Assembly: GCF_025061645.1 (NCBI RefSeq)
Contig: NZ_JANYMP010000036.1
Coordinates: forward strand, 28,447-89,256
Origin: Umezawaea endophytica
GTDB lineage: Bacteria > Actinomycetota > Actinomycetes > Mycobacteriales > Pseudonocardiaceae
Reading direction: 5' to 3'
Length of the DNA: 60,810 nt
The notes under the pieces were generated by a model. That model saw nothing but the letters and a program-made list of their open reading frames with translations. It was not told where the DNA came from and did not search any database. This document shows, in pieces, positions 17,042 through 26,265 of the stretch (positions are counted from its first letter, which is position 1; every line of letters starts with the position of its first letter). A program made the position numbers and the translations under genes.

Positions 17042-17701
17042 GTGTACATAGTCGCACCGACCGACAGGGTGTCCATCGCGCCGAGTTGGCCTCGAACGCC
17101 GGCGGCGGAGATCCGTCGGCTGGGAGAAGTGGCGGCCGCGAACGTCGGCGACGCGTTGCAGCGGATGACGGTGATGGACGGCGGTATCCGGCTGCTCGCC
17201 GGGCGCGCCCCGCTGCTGGGCAACGCTCTCACGGTCGACGTCCGATCAGGGGACAACCTGGCCATTCATCGTGCGCTCGACGACGCCGCGCCTGGTGACG
17301 TCCTGGTCGTCAACGGACACGGTGACCTGACCCGTGCGCTCGTCGGCGACCTGATCGGCGAGATCATGGTGAATGGTGGTGTTGTCGGCGCTGTGATCGA
17401 CGGCGCGGTTCGCGACGTTCAGTCGCTCTCGGAGATGGGGCTGGTCGTATACGCGCGGGCGGTCACCCCCGCGGGTCCCTTCAAGGATGGTCCCGGCTCC
17501 ATCGGTGGGCCGGTTGCGGTCGGCGGCGTCGTGGTGGAAGCGGGCGACGTGCTCGTCGGCGACGCGGACGGCGTCGTGGTCGTCCCGCGGCATCGGGTGC
17601 GGGAGGTCGTCGACGCGGTCGACGGGATCGGCGAGAAGGAAAGGGTGCTCCGGCAACGCATCCTCGCTGCCCGCACAGACGCCGCCGAGGTGACTCGATG
17701 A
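17042..17701 (+). CDS. RraA-like / HMG-CHA aldolase family protein
   Basis: 219 residues, the usual length for the RraA fold. Diagnostic features are GDALQRMTVMDGGIRLLAGR near 36-55, GDLTRALVGDLIGEIMVNGG (94-113) and VVGAVIDGAVRD (114-125), which supplies the conserved Arg124 and Asp125 of class II pyruvate aldolases such as 4-hydroxy-4-methyl-2-oxoglutarate aldolase. True RraA proteins (RNase E inhibitors) are unlikely here because it is co-transcribed with an aminotransferase. GTG 17042 has GAGG 8 nt upstream. The stop overlaps the next ATG (ATGA). Likely an aldolase or decarboxylase of a 2-oxo acid; the substrate is unknown. Confidence 0.8.
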   Translation: MYIVAPTDRVSIAPSWPRTPAAEIRRLGEVAAANVGDALQRMTVMDGGIRLLAGRAPLLGNALTVDVRSGDNLAIHRALDDAAPGDVLVVNGHGDLTRALVGDLIGEIMVNGGVVGAVIDGAVRDVQSLSEMGLVVYARAVTPAGPFKDGPGSIGGPVAVGGVVVEAGDVLVGDADGVVVVPRHRVREVVDAVDGIGEKERVLRQRILAARTDAAEVTR

Positions 17702-18846
17702 TCGCTGCGGCGCCGGCCCTTCGCATTGACGAACTGCTCTGCTCCTCGCGGCGCCCCACGCTCACACCTGCTCCGCCAGGCACCATCTCCCTGGCGATGG
17801 GCGAGCCGGACTTCCCTACGGCGCCGGAAGTGGTCGAGGCCGCGGTCGCGGCTCTGCGTGCCGGAGACACCCACTACGCAGACCAGAAAGGCTTGCCGGA
17901 ACTGCGGGCCGCGGTCGCGCTCCGGTTGCCCGAGCGCCCCGGCAGGGCATGGGGCCCGGACGACATTCTGGTCACCCACGGTGCTACCGGGGCCTTGACG
18001 GCCGTTGTGCTCGCGATGATCGGTCCCGGTGACCGCGTGGTCATCCCGGAACCGGCCTACTCGTTGTACGCGGACCTGGTCGTCCTGGCCGGGGGCACCG
18101 TGGACTTCGTCCCGCTCGGCCCGGACCTGCACTGGGACCTCGACGTGCTGGCGGCCGCGCTGCCCGGTGCCAAGATGATGATCTTCTCGAACCCGTCGAA
18201 CCCCACTGGCGTCGTGCATGACGCGCATGAGCTCAAGGCCCTCGGAGACCTCCTCGACGGCTCGAACGTCCTGGTCGTCAGCGACGAGGCGTACCACCGC
18301 CTCGTCTATCCGGGATACGAGGCGATCTCGGCCCTTGCGATCGAGTCGTTGCGAGATCGGACGGTCCACGTGCAGACCTTCTCCAAGACGTATGCGATGA
18401 CAGGCTGGAGAGTGGGTTACCTGACGGGCCCGCGGGACGTGGTCGACGCGGCGGCTCACGCGCACCGCACCCTCAACGGATCCGTGAACACGGCGGTCCA
18501 ACGAGCTGCCGTTGCGGCACTCGACCTTCCGGACGGCATCGTCGGCGCCATGGTCGACACGTACCGGCGGCGCCGTGAGCTGGTGGTCTCACGCTTGTCG
18601 GGCGTTCCCGGCCTGCACCTGGTTCCGCCGGAGGGCGCGTTCTACGGGTTCCTGCGGTACGACGCCGCACGTCCGTCCGAAGAGGTCGTCCGTGAACTCG
18701 CCGAGCAGAAGGTGTTGGTCCGGGCCGGCGCGGAATACGGCCCCTCCGGGGAGGGGCACATCAGGATTTCGTTCGCGGCCTCCGAGGACGACCTGCTGGC
18801 CGGACTGGATCGCATCGTCGCCCACCTCGGCGGCGCGAGTTCCTGA
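17698..18846 (+). CDS. Pyridoxal-phosphate aminotransferase, class I/II
   Basis: 382 residues of fold type I, aspartate-aminotransferase-like (subgroup I gamma). Visible elements: MGEPDF (34-39), the cofactor loop HGATGAL (94-100), NPSNPTG (165-171), D196 and Y199 in SDEAYH, the Schiff-base lysine K230 in FSKTYAMTGWRVGY, and a C-terminal substrate arginine in HIRISFA. It overlaps the RraA-like gene by 4 nt (ATGA), so they are translationally coupled. The pairing suggests transamination feeding a keto acid to the aldolase, or the reverse. Amino donor and substrate are unknown. Confidence 0.9.
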   Translation: MIAAAPALRIDELLCSSRRPTLTPAPPGTISLAMGEPDFPTAPEVVEAAVAALRAGDTHYADQKGLPELRAAVALRLPERPGRAWGPDDILVTHGATGALTAVVLAMIGPGDRVVIPEPAYSLYADLVVLAGGTVDFVPLGPDLHWDLDVLAAALPGAKMMIFSNPSNPTGVVHDAHELKALGDLLDGSNVLVVSDEAYHRLVYPGYEAISALAIESLRDRTVHVQTFSKTYAMTGWRVGYLTGPRDVVDAAAHAHRTLNGSVNTAVQRAAVAALDLPDGIVGAMVDTYRRRRELVVSRLSGVPGLHLVPPEGAFYGFLRYDAARPSEEVVRELAEQKVLVRAGAEYGPSGEGHIRISFAASEDDLLAGLDRIVAHLGGASS

Positions 18847-18952
18847 CGGGGAGGAATCGTGCGCCGTCGCACCGCGCATCTCCGAGCGGTGACATGCGCC
18901 GTGATCAGAGACGGTACCCTTGGCCTGCAGTTCTACGAGGTAGGGGAGGCCC

Positions 18953-19570
18953 GTGTCCGATCAGCAGCCCGCCTCGCGTGGGGGGCGCAAGTTGCGCAGT
19001 GACACTCGCCGCAACCTCCGCCGTCTCCTCGAAGCCGTCGGTGAGCTCGCCAGGGAGGCGCCCGACGAGCTCACCATGCAGGCGGTCGCCTCTCGTGCGG
19101 AGATCGGCCCGGCCACCGCCTACCGCTACTTCTCCTCGATGGAGGACGTGCTCGCGGCGTACGTGCTCAGTGTCGTCGAAGAGCTCAGCGACTTCACCGC
19201 GGAGTCGACCGCGCAGGGCAGGCCGCTCTTCGACGCCGTCGTGGACAAGTGGGTGGATCTTCTCGCGCGGCACGGCCCGGCACTGGTCCGACTCCGGTCG
19301 CGGCGGGGCTACCTGGAGCGGCTGCACGACGGCAACGAGATCATCGCCGCCATGCGGGACGCTTGGAGCGAGCCCGTTCGGGGTCTGCTGGATGACATCG
19401 GTCTTCCGCACGATCTGCTCGAGGACGCGTTGTTCCTCAACAACATGATCTTCGATCCGCGTGAGATCCAGGACCTGCTGCAGGCGAGGGGCCTGTCCCG
19501 ACGTGAGGTCATCATCCGGCTGACCGAGGCGTACTGCGGTGCGCTACGCGGATGGGCGCGCGTCGGCTGA
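18953..19570 (+). CDS. TetR-family repressor, candidate regulator of the 16.4-26.8 kb block
   Basis: 205 residues. The TetR helix-turn-helix spans about 18-65 (LTMQAVASRAEIGPATAYRY, FSSMEDVLAAYV), followed by an all-helical ligand domain. The gene follows the aminotransferase by 106 bp and is probably in the same transcript. Because one operator copy precedes that transcript and two more precede neighbouring units, this protein is the simplest candidate for binding TGATAG-N4-RTCTCA, including its own promoter. GTG 18953 has GGGGAGG about 5 nt upstream (18941-18947). Confidence 0.85.
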   Translation: MSDQQPASRGGRKLRSDTRRNLRRLLEAVGELAREAPDELTMQAVASRAEIGPATAYRYFSSMEDVLAAYVLSVVEELSDFTAESTAQGRPLFDAVVDKWVDLLARHGPALVRLRSRRGYLERLHDGNEIIAAMRDAWSEPVRGLLDDIGLPHDLLEDALFLNNMIFDPREIQDLLQARGLSRREVIIRLTEAYCGALRGWARVG

Positions 19571-19769
19571 TCCAGTGATGTTCGTGCCGGGCAGCGACTT
19601 CGTCGTTCTCCTGGAAGAGCTTTGAGCGCGAACTCTCCTGTCTGATGTAGACGGTCGAGGTCGTGGCGGCTGCCTGTGCGGTCGCCCGTCAACTTGTTCT
19701 GTGAACACCTCATGTCCGCTCGTCCTTGATGTCGACCCGCGGGTGGGTCGTCCTAACGTGGCGGTAATA

Positions 19770-19785
19770 TGATAGAGTCATCTCA
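19770..19785 (+). promoter_or_regulatory. Shared 16-bp operator, copy C
   Basis: TGATAGAGTCATCTCA, 36 bp before a short leader frame and 100 bp before the DUF3500 gene. It overlaps a TATGAT hexamer (19769-19774) that could be a -10 box. The surrounding 19571-19821 holds no other feature. Confidence 0.7.
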
Positions 19786-19821
19786 AATCATACAAGAGTG
19801 TCATTCAAGAGAGGAGTTGAG

Positions 19822-19893
19822 GTGGCACTGAGAGAGGAAGAGCCGAAACCGCCTCTGGCAAGGCGACCGCTCCGGCTTGGTTGTGATGGCTGA
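19822..19893 (+). CDS. Possible 23-residue leader peptide
   Basis: GAGGAG lies 5 nt before GTG 19822, which opens a 23-codon frame (MALREEEPKPPLARRPLRLG then CDG) ending in TGA at 19891-19893, overlapping the start of the DUF3500 frame. The DUF3500 ATG at 19886 has no visible ribosome binding site of its own, so the leader could couple translation to it. No similarity is recognised. Confidence 0.35.
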   Translation: MALREEEPKPPLARRPLRLGCDG

Positions 19894-21001
19894 CCCCGCC
19901 CGCGAGGTCGCGACGCGGATGGCGGAGGCAGCCGAGGCTTGGCTCGGGTCTTTGGATCCCGTGCAGCGCGCGGTGGCCATCGGGCCGGCACCGGGTGTCG
20001 GCGACGAGGGCGAACGGACCCGCTGGTTCTACACGCCCACCGACCACGGCGGTCTGACCTTCCACCAGCAGAACCCCGCCCAGCACCGGTTGGTGATGCG
20101 AGTCGTCGCGAGTGGACTGTCCGAAGCGGGCTACAACACCGTGGCCACCGTGCTCGGCTTGGAGAACGTGCTCGACCGCGTCGAGGGCTTCTCGGTCGAC
20201 TGGGAACGAGAACGCACCCGTGACCCTGGTATGTACTACCTGCGGGTCTTCGGTGAACCCGGTGACCGGCAGCCTTGGGGCTGGCGGTTCGGCGGCCACC
20301 ACGTGTCACTCAACAACCTCGTGGTGGACGGGCGGGTCGTCTCCACCACGCCGTGTTTCCTCGGTGCCGACCCGGCCAGCTCACCGCTCCTGGGCTTCGC
20401 GGCACTGCGCCCGTTGGGAACCGCGGAGGACTTGGCACGCGACCTGGTCCGCTCCCTGACGCCCGGCCTCGCCGGCCGCGCGGTACTGCTGTCCCGTTCC
20501 CCCAACGACGTCGTGGCAGGTAACAGCACGAAGGTCGAGGACCGCGTGGTGAAGCGCAGCGAGCTGTGGCGCCGTGGTCCGTATGTCCCGGAACGGGCCG
20601 ACCAGCCGGCCACCGGTCTTGACGGTGCGGACCGGCGCGCACTCGCTCTCACCCCGGCCCCTCGTGGAGTACCGGGCGGTGAGCTCGACTTCGCCCAGCG
20701 GGAACTGTTGAAGGCCTTGCTGAGCACCTATCTCGACCGCGTACCGGAGGGGGTGTCCCCGCTCGCCCGGTACGACGACCCGGCTGCGCTGGACGCCGTG
20801 CACTTCGCCTGGGCAGGCTCGACCACGGCGGGCGAACCGCACTACTACCGCCTGCAAGGCCCGCGACTGCTGGTCGAGTGGACCAACGTCCACCGCGGTG
20901 CCAACCACGCGCACGCCGTGTGGCGGGACCCGGAGACGGATTTCGGCGGCGACGTCCTGGCCGCTCACCACGCTGCGCACCACGTACGAAGTGCCCTTTG
21001 A
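19886..21001 (+). CDS. DUF3500-family protein
   Basis: 371 residues covering the whole DUF3500 family pattern. GWRFGGHHVSLNNLVVDGRV followed by TPCFLGADPA matches the central signature. HYYRLQGPRLLVEWTN...GANHAHAVWRDPETDFGGDVL matches the C-terminal one, and its conserved His/Asn/Asp residues look like a metal or catalytic site. DUF3500 proteins have no established function known to me. Here it is the first gene of a six-gene run, 16 bp ahead of a gamma-glutamyltransferase. That makes a hydrolytic or amide-processing role plausible, but this is inference. No signal peptide is seen, so it is probably cytoplasmic. Confidence 0.85.
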   Translation: MADPAREVATRMAEAAEAWLGSLDPVQRAVAIGPAPGVGDEGERTRWFYTPTDHGGLTFHQQNPAQHRLVMRVVASGLSEAGYNTVATVLGLENVLDRVEGFSVDWERERTRDPGMYYLRVFGEPGDRQPWGWRFGGHHVSLNNLVVDGRVVSTTPCFLGADPASSPLLGFAALRPLGTAEDLARDLVRSLTPGLAGRAVLLSRSPNDVVAGNSTKVEDRVVKRSELWRRGPYVPERADQPATGLDGADRRALALTPAPRGVPGGELDFAQRELLKALLSTYLDRVPEGVSPLARYDDPAALDAVHFAWAGSTTAGEPHYYRLQGPRLLVEWTNVHRGANHAHAVWRDPETDFGGDVLAAHHAAHHVRSAL

Positions 21002-21017
21002 ACGGAGTTCCACGTAC

Positions 21018-22829
21018 ATGGCCGGCTCACGACCCCTAACGACCGACGCTCCGCCACACACCACGCGTCCTACGCTCCGCGGATCTTTCGGCATGTGTGC
21101 GTCGACGCACTGGCTGGCTTCCGCGACGGCCCAGTCCGTCCTGGAACGAGGCGGCAACGCGTTCGACGCCGCCACGGCAGGCGCCTTCGTGCTGCACGTC
21201 GCCGAACCCCACCTCAACGGACCCGGCGGGGATCTCGTCGCCGTGCTCGCCACCGCGGCGGACACGTCACCGTTCGTGCTGGCTGGGCAGGGACACGCTC
21301 CGCGAGGTGCCACGATCGAGCACTTCCTGGGTGAAGGGCTCGACCACGTTCCGGGTGCCGGTGCCCTGGCCGCCGCTGTTCCCGGTGCGGTCGACTCCTG
21401 GCTGTGGCTGCTCGCCGAGCTGGGCACCTGGGAGCTCTCGGACGTCCTCGCCTACGCGATCGGCTACGCGGAGCGCGGAGTCCCGGTCGCGCCCCAGTTG
21501 GCACGAGTCCTGGCCACGGTCGAGGGCCTCTTCCGCGAGCACTGGCCGACGTCCTACGCGCTGTGGATGCCGGAAGGCCGCGTTCCGCAGCCGTACACCA
21601 CCCTGGTGAACGCCACCTACGCCCGGACCCTGCACAGGCTGGCCGCTGCCGGAACCGGCGCCACGCGGACGGCACGGATCCACTCCGCGCGCGATACCTG
21701 GAGAACGGGGTTCGTCGCTGCGGCGGTAGCCGAGTTCGCGGCGGTACCGCACCGGCACTCCTCCGGTGGCGACCACGCCGGGGTGATCACCGCGGCCGAC
21801 TTCGCGGACTTCGCCCCGGTGCTGGAGCCCGCGGTCACCGCGCAGTTCCGGCGGACGACGGTGGCCAAAGCGGGCCTGTGGTCCCAAGGCCCCGTTCTGC
21901 TGCAAGCCCTCACCTTGCTCGACCACTTCGACGACGAGCAGATCAACCCGTCGACAGCGCTCGGAATCCACACGATCACCGAGGCCGTGAAGCTCGCCAT
22001 GGCGGACAGGGAGGCTTACTACGGACACCTGGCTCCGGAAGACGCGGAGTCCGTTGTGCGCCGCCTGCTGTCACCCCGGTACAGCAAGGAGCGCGCACAT
22101 CTGATCGGTGAAGTCGCGTCGACCGAGTTCAGGCCTGGCGACATCGGCATCGCGCCGTACACACCTCCACTTCTTCCCCGGCGACCGGCCCACCAGGCGG
22201 CCGGTGTCGGGGAACCCACTGTGCAGCAGACGGGGGAGACCAGAGGCGACACGTGCCACATCGACGTCGTCGACCGATGGGGGAACATCATCTCGGCCAC
22301 CCCGTCGGGAGGATGGCTCCAGTCGTCCCCCGCTGTGCCGGAGCTCGGTTTCTCGCTGGGCACCCGACTCCAGATGGCTTGGCTCGACCCCGCGGCTCCG
22401 TCACGCCTGGCGCCGGGGAAAAGGCCTCGCACGACGCTCAGCCCGACCTTGCTGCTGCGCGACGGCACTCCGGTGGCGGCACTGGGGACACCGGGTGGCG
22501 ACCAGCAGGACCAGTGGCAACTGCAGTACCTGGTGCGCACGCTCGCGTTGGGTCTCGCTCCGCAGGAAGCGATCGACGCCCCTGCGTTCCACACCACCGC
22601 GGTGGTGAGCTCCTTCTGGCCACGCACCTGGGCGCCGGGCGGACTGGTCGTCGAGGACCGAGTGGGCGACGCGGTCATCGCCGAACTGGCGGAACGAGGC
22701 CACGAGGTAACCGTCTCAGGACCGTGGAGCCAGGGGCGGCTGTCGGTCGTCACGCGTGATCCCGGCACCGGTGTCCTCCAAGCGGCGGCGAACCCACGCG
22801 GTGCCCAGGGATACGCGGTGGGACGATGA
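21018..22829 (+). CDS. Gamma-glutamyltransferase family protein (Ntn hydrolase)
   Basis: 603 residues, full length for the family. The N-terminal part carries ERGGNAFDAATAGAFVLHVA and NGPGGDL. The autocatalytic cleavage site is GDTCHIDVVDRWGN, where Thr412 would become the N-terminal nucleophile of the small subunit. A distal GTPGGDQQDQWQLQ loop is the second signature. No signal peptide is visible, unlike periplasmic Ggt, so it acts inside the cell, as YwrD-type members do. Substrates of the family are gamma-glutamyl amides; some members are cephalosporin acylases. GGAG lies 10 nt before ATG 21018. The next gene overlaps by ATGA. Confidence 0.85.
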   Translation: MAGSRPLTTDAPPHTTRPTLRGSFGMCASTHWLASATAQSVLERGGNAFDAATAGAFVLHVAEPHLNGPGGDLVAVLATAADTSPFVLAGQGHAPRGATIEHFLGEGLDHVPGAGALAAAVPGAVDSWLWLLAELGTWELSDVLAYAIGYAERGVPVAPQLARVLATVEGLFREHWPTSYALWMPEGRVPQPYTTLVNATYARTLHRLAAAGTGATRTARIHSARDTWRTGFVAAAVAEFAAVPHRHSSGGDHAGVITAADFADFAPVLEPAVTAQFRRTTVAKAGLWSQGPVLLQALTLLDHFDDEQINPSTALGIHTITEAVKLAMADREAYYGHLAPEDAESVVRRLLSPRYSKERAHLIGEVASTEFRPGDIGIAPYTPPLLPRRPAHQAAGVGEPTVQQTGETRGDTCHIDVVDRWGNIISATPSGGWLQSSPAVPELGFSLGTRLQMAWLDPAAPSRLAPGKRPRTTLSPTLLLRDGTPVAALGTPGGDQQDQWQLQYLVRTLALGLAPQEAIDAPAFHTTAVVSSFWPRTWAPGGLVVEDRVGDAVIAELAERGHEVTVSGPWSQGRLSVVTRDPGTGVLQAAANPRGAQGYAVGR

Positions 22830-23530
22830 CGGGCGTCGTGAGCGCCGCCGGTCGACGCGTGCGATGGCGTTCGACTCCGGTGCACCTCCTGCTCGCCCTC
22901 ACCTTCGCGACGGGTGTCGTCGACGCCGTCGGTTACCTACGCCTGGACCAGGTGTTCGCGGGCAACATGACGGGCAACGTGGTCATCCTCGGCATGGCTG
23001 CCGTGGGAGGCGCTGGCCTGCCAGTGCTCGGTCCGGCGGTGGCGCTGCTGTCGTTCCTCATCGGAGCCGCCGTAGCCGGACGGGTGCTGCGGCGGACCGC
23101 CGCGCCGGGGTGGAACCACCTGCACACCGGCCTGTTGGCCGGCGTCGGCCTGCTTCTGGCCACCACCGCGCTCGGCATGGCGGCCACAGGGATCGGCACC
23201 ACCACCTTCCGCACGGTGATGGCCTTGTCGCTCGCACTGGCCATGGGAGTGCAAGCAGCAACGGCCCGTCACCTCGCCGTGAAGGACATCACCACCGTCG
23301 TCGTCACCTCCACGCTGACCGGCCTCGCGGCGGACTCCCGGCTCGGATCCGCCCGCGGCCAGGGGGCGAAGCGGCGCATCGCGGTCGTCGTGCTCATCGT
23401 CGCCGGCGCGGTCGCCGGTGCCGCGTTGTGCCAGGTCCACGAAGGACTCGCCGTCGCGATCGCGGCGTTCACCGTGCTGACCGTGACTGCTGTTGGCCAC
23501 AAACAGGTCCACAACACCCCGCACGAGTAG
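22826..23530 (+). CDS. DUF1275 (YoaK-like) membrane protein
   Basis: 234 residues with about six hydrophobic segments. The family signatures are ALTFATGVVDAVGYLRLDQV, FAGNMTGNVVILGMA and MGVQAATARHLAVKDITTVV followed by VTSTLTGLAADS. The family is a small inner-membrane group of unknown transport or regulatory role. It overlaps the gamma-glutamyltransferase stop by ATGA and precedes an MFS pump, so it probably contributes to uptake or export of the pathway compound. Confidence 0.85.
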   Translation: MTGVVSAAGRRVRWRSTPVHLLLALTFATGVVDAVGYLRLDQVFAGNMTGNVVILGMAAVGGAGLPVLGPAVALLSFLIGAAVAGRVLRRTAAPGWNHLHTGLLAGVGLLLATTALGMAATGIGTTTFRTVMALSLALAMGVQAATARHLAVKDITTVVVTSTLTGLAADSRLGSARGQGAKRRIAVVVLIVAGAVAGAALCQVHEGLAVAIAAFTVLTVTAVGHKQVHNTPHE

Positions 23531-23612
23531 CGGCACGCAGCACCTTGCACACGTACCGGCGCACTTCGCGTACGGCCGGTACATCACCTGACGAGCAACA
23601 CAAAGGACTGCC

Positions 23613-25013
23613 ATGACCACAGCTGTGCCCCCTCCGGTCACCGTCGGAAGAACCGCCTTGGGAGCGCTGGGGCTGCTCGCGCTCGCCACTGGCGCTCTGG
23701 AGTCGGTGGTGACGCCGACTCTGCCCCTCCTGCAGCGCGAACTCGGCATGAGCCCGTCCGAAGGCGCGCTGCTCAGCATCGTCCTCCTCATCACGGGCGC
23801 ACTCGTCACCCCGATCGCAGGCAAGTTCGGCGATCGCTATGGCGGAAAACCGGTTCTGATCAAGCTGATGTCCGTCGTCTCCGTCGGCGGCCTGGTGTCC
23901 GCCCTCGCTCCCAACCTGCCCGTGCTGCTCTTCGGACAGGTGCTGCAGGGCGCGATGGTGGGGGCGCTGCCGCTGTCGTTCATCATCGTGCGCAAGCACC
24001 TGACCGAAGGCGAGTCGAAGGTCGCCATCGGAGTCGTCAGCGGGCTGTTCGTCGGCGGTGGGATGGTGGGGACGCTGTCCGCCGGGCCCGTGGCCGAACA
24101 GCTATCGCGGCACTGGATGTTCGCGCTGCCCACGATCGTCGTCATCGGTGCGACCGTGGCGACGAACCGGCTGATGCCGCACGACCCCCCTGGCCGCGCG
24201 GACGACAACGGCGGAGTCGACTGGCCCGGCTTCGCCCTGCTGAGCGGCACGCTGGTCACGTTGATGCTCGTGCTCATGCTGGCACCGGACCTCGCCTCCG
24301 AGCCGCTCGCGCTCGTCGCCCTGGTCCTTCTCCTGGTCGCCCTCGCGGCGGGCTGGGTGTTCGTCGAACGCCGGGCAACCTCGCCGATGGTCGACCTGCG
24401 CATGCTCGCTCTGCCCGCGATGTGGAAGTCGTGCCTGCTGACGTTCGTGATCTGCGTCGGGACCGCCGGTGCGGTCTACCTGGTACCGCAACTGTTCGCG
24501 GCATCCGGTGACGGGTACGGGTTCGGAGCGGGCGCCACCCTGATCGGGCTCTACCTGCTTCCCGGTGCTGTGGCCGCGTCGCTGGCCGGGCCGATCGGCG
24601 GTCTCGGTGCTCGGCGTTTCGGCTCGCGTGCCGTCGTCACCACCGGTGTGGTCTTGATGGCGGTCTCCCTGCTCGCCGTGGCCGCCGTGCACACCGAGGT
24701 CTGGCACCTCGTCGTCGGCAAAGCGGTGATCGCGCTCGCCAACGGTCTGTGCGTGACCGCGATGGTGACCAGCACCGCGACCTCCGTCGACCAAGGTGAC
24801 ACCGGCATCGCCACCGGTCTGGTCCTCGTCACGCGCGTGCTCGGCTTCGCCGTGGGTGTGCAGGTCAGCGGTGCGATCCTCACCGCGGGAATCCCCGCCG
24901 GCTCGGACGTTCCGGCCGAATCGGCCTTCATCACCGGTTTCGTCGTCGCCGGCGTCGTCACGGCGCTGGCCCTGCTGGTCACCCGCACCATGCGCAAAGG
25001 AGTCACGGAATGA
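23613..25013 (+). CDS. MFS transporter (DHA2-like)
   Basis: 466 residues with 12-14 hydrophobic helices. Motif A-like GKFGDRYGGKPV is at about 70-81 between TM2 and TM3, and GLFVGGGMVGTLSAGP is the antiporter motif C region in TM5. It is probably a proton-driven exporter of a small organic molecule. Its stop overlaps the ATG of the flavoprotein monooxygenase (ATGA), which argues that transporter and enzyme handle the same compound. AAAGGA precedes ATG 23613. Confidence 0.9.
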   Translation: MTTAVPPPVTVGRTALGALGLLALATGALESVVTPTLPLLQRELGMSPSEGALLSIVLLITGALVTPIAGKFGDRYGGKPVLIKLMSVVSVGGLVSALAPNLPVLLFGQVLQGAMVGALPLSFIIVRKHLTEGESKVAIGVVSGLFVGGGMVGTLSAGPVAEQLSRHWMFALPTIVVIGATVATNRLMPHDPPGRADDNGGVDWPGFALLSGTLVTLMLVLMLAPDLASEPLALVALVLLLVALAAGWVFVERRATSPMVDLRMLALPAMWKSCLLTFVICVGTAGAVYLVPQLFAASGDGYGFGAGATLIGLYLLPGAVAASLAGPIGGLGARRFGSRAVVTTGVVLMAVSLLAVAAVHTEVWHLVVGKAVIALANGLCVTAMVTSTATSVDQGDTGIATGLVLVTRVLGFAVGVQVSGAILTAGIPAGSDVPAESAFITGFVVAGVVTALALLVTRTMRKGVTE

Positions 25014-26227
25014 CCCGCACGAATCGAGCGGCCTCTCCCGCTGCCGGCAGGCGCAAGGTCCTGATCTCCGGCGCCAGCGTCGCAGGTCCGGTCCTCGCGT
25101 TCTGGCTCCACCGCTACGGCTACGAGGTCACGGTGGTCGAGAAGGCCGGCGCGCCACGCAACGGCGGCTATCCCATCGACATCCGCGGCACCGCACTCGA
25201 AGTCGTGCGCAGGATGGGAATCCTGCCCCGGCTGAAGGACGCGCACATCGAACTGCGCCGATTGACCTTCCTCCAAGGCGGCGGCGACGAGGTGGCTTCG
25301 CTGCATCCCCACGCCATCACCGGCGGTGTGGAAGGGCGTGATCTGGAGGTGCGCCGCGGAGATCTCACGGCGGCGCTGTACTCGACCGTCCGGGACGACG
25401 TGGAGTTCGTCTTCGACGACTCGATCAGCACGATGGACCAACACGAATACGGGGTCGACATAACGTTCCACGGCGGCGAAGCCCGTTCGTTCGACGTGGT
25501 GCTCGGTGCGGACGGCACGCACTCGCGAACCAGGGAGATGGTGTTCGGTCCGGAAGAGCGGTTCCGCCACTACCTGGGCTACTGCTTCGCCGTCTTCACC
25601 ATGCGCAACACCTTGGGGCTGTCCCACGAGACCGTCATGTGGAACAGCCCGGGTCGGGCCGCGGCGCTCTACGCCGTCGGGGAAGACGACGAGGTGCACG
25701 CGTTCCTGAACGTCGCACTGCCGGATCCGCCGGACCGCGCGTTCGGCGACATCGAGGCTCAGCGAACCCTGCTCACCACCGCTTTTCGCGATGTCGGCTG
25801 GGAAGTCCCCACGATGCTCGCCGCGCTGCGGGAGTCGGACGACCTGTACTTCGACGCCGTGAGCCAGATCCGCATGCCAAGGTGGTCAAGCGGAAGAGTC
25901 GCACTGGCCGGCGACGCCGCGTACGCGCCCTCGTTCCTGACCGGCCAGGGCACCAGCCTCGCACTCGTCGGCGCCTACATGCTCGCCGGCTCCCTCAAAG
26001 GCCGTTACCACAACGAAGGCTTCGCCGCCTACGAGCACGACACCCGCAACTTCGTTGACCTGAACCAAGGACTCGTCGGTACTGGGGGCGCCACTCTCTT
26101 CCCCGTCACCGCCGAGGCACTGGAGCAGCGCAACACCAGGCTGCGCAACCTCACCGCCATGCCTGCGAGGGAAGGCCGACCTGCGCACTCGGCGCTCACG
26201 CTGCCCGAGTTCTCGCTCGCGACCTGA
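25010..26227 (+). CDS. FAD-dependent monooxygenase (PHBH/TetX-like class A)
   Basis: 405 residues. The N-terminal FAD-binding Rossmann motif is KVLISGASVAGPVLAFWLHR (16-35), with the acidic end of the second strand in VVEK. The middle DG-type motif is VLGADGTHSRTREM, and the C-terminal GD motif is RVALAGDAAYAPSFLTGQGT. Class A flavin monooxygenases hydroxylate aromatic or polyketide-like substrates, or inactivate antibiotics as TetX does, using NAD(P)H. It is translationally coupled to the MFS gene. A decayed paralogue lies convergently downstream at 26793-27670. Confidence 0.9.
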   Translation: MTRTNRAASPAAGRRKVLISGASVAGPVLAFWLHRYGYEVTVVEKAGAPRNGGYPIDIRGTALEVVRRMGILPRLKDAHIELRRLTFLQGGGDEVASLHPHAITGGVEGRDLEVRRGDLTAALYSTVRDDVEFVFDDSISTMDQHEYGVDITFHGGEARSFDVVLGADGTHSRTREMVFGPEERFRHYLGYCFAVFTMRNTLGLSHETVMWNSPGRAAALYAVGEDDEVHAFLNVALPDPPDRAFGDIEAQRTLLTTAFRDVGWEVPTMLAALRESDDLYFDAVSQIRMPRWSSGRVALAGDAAYAPSFLTGQGTSLALVGAYMLAGSLKGRYHNEGFAAYEHDTRNFVDLNQGLVGTGGATLFPVTAEALEQRNTRLRNLTAMPAREGRPAHSALTLPEFSLAT

Positions 26228-26265
26228 CCCGCGGGTCGTCCGTGTCCCCCACGAGGTTCGCCAAG

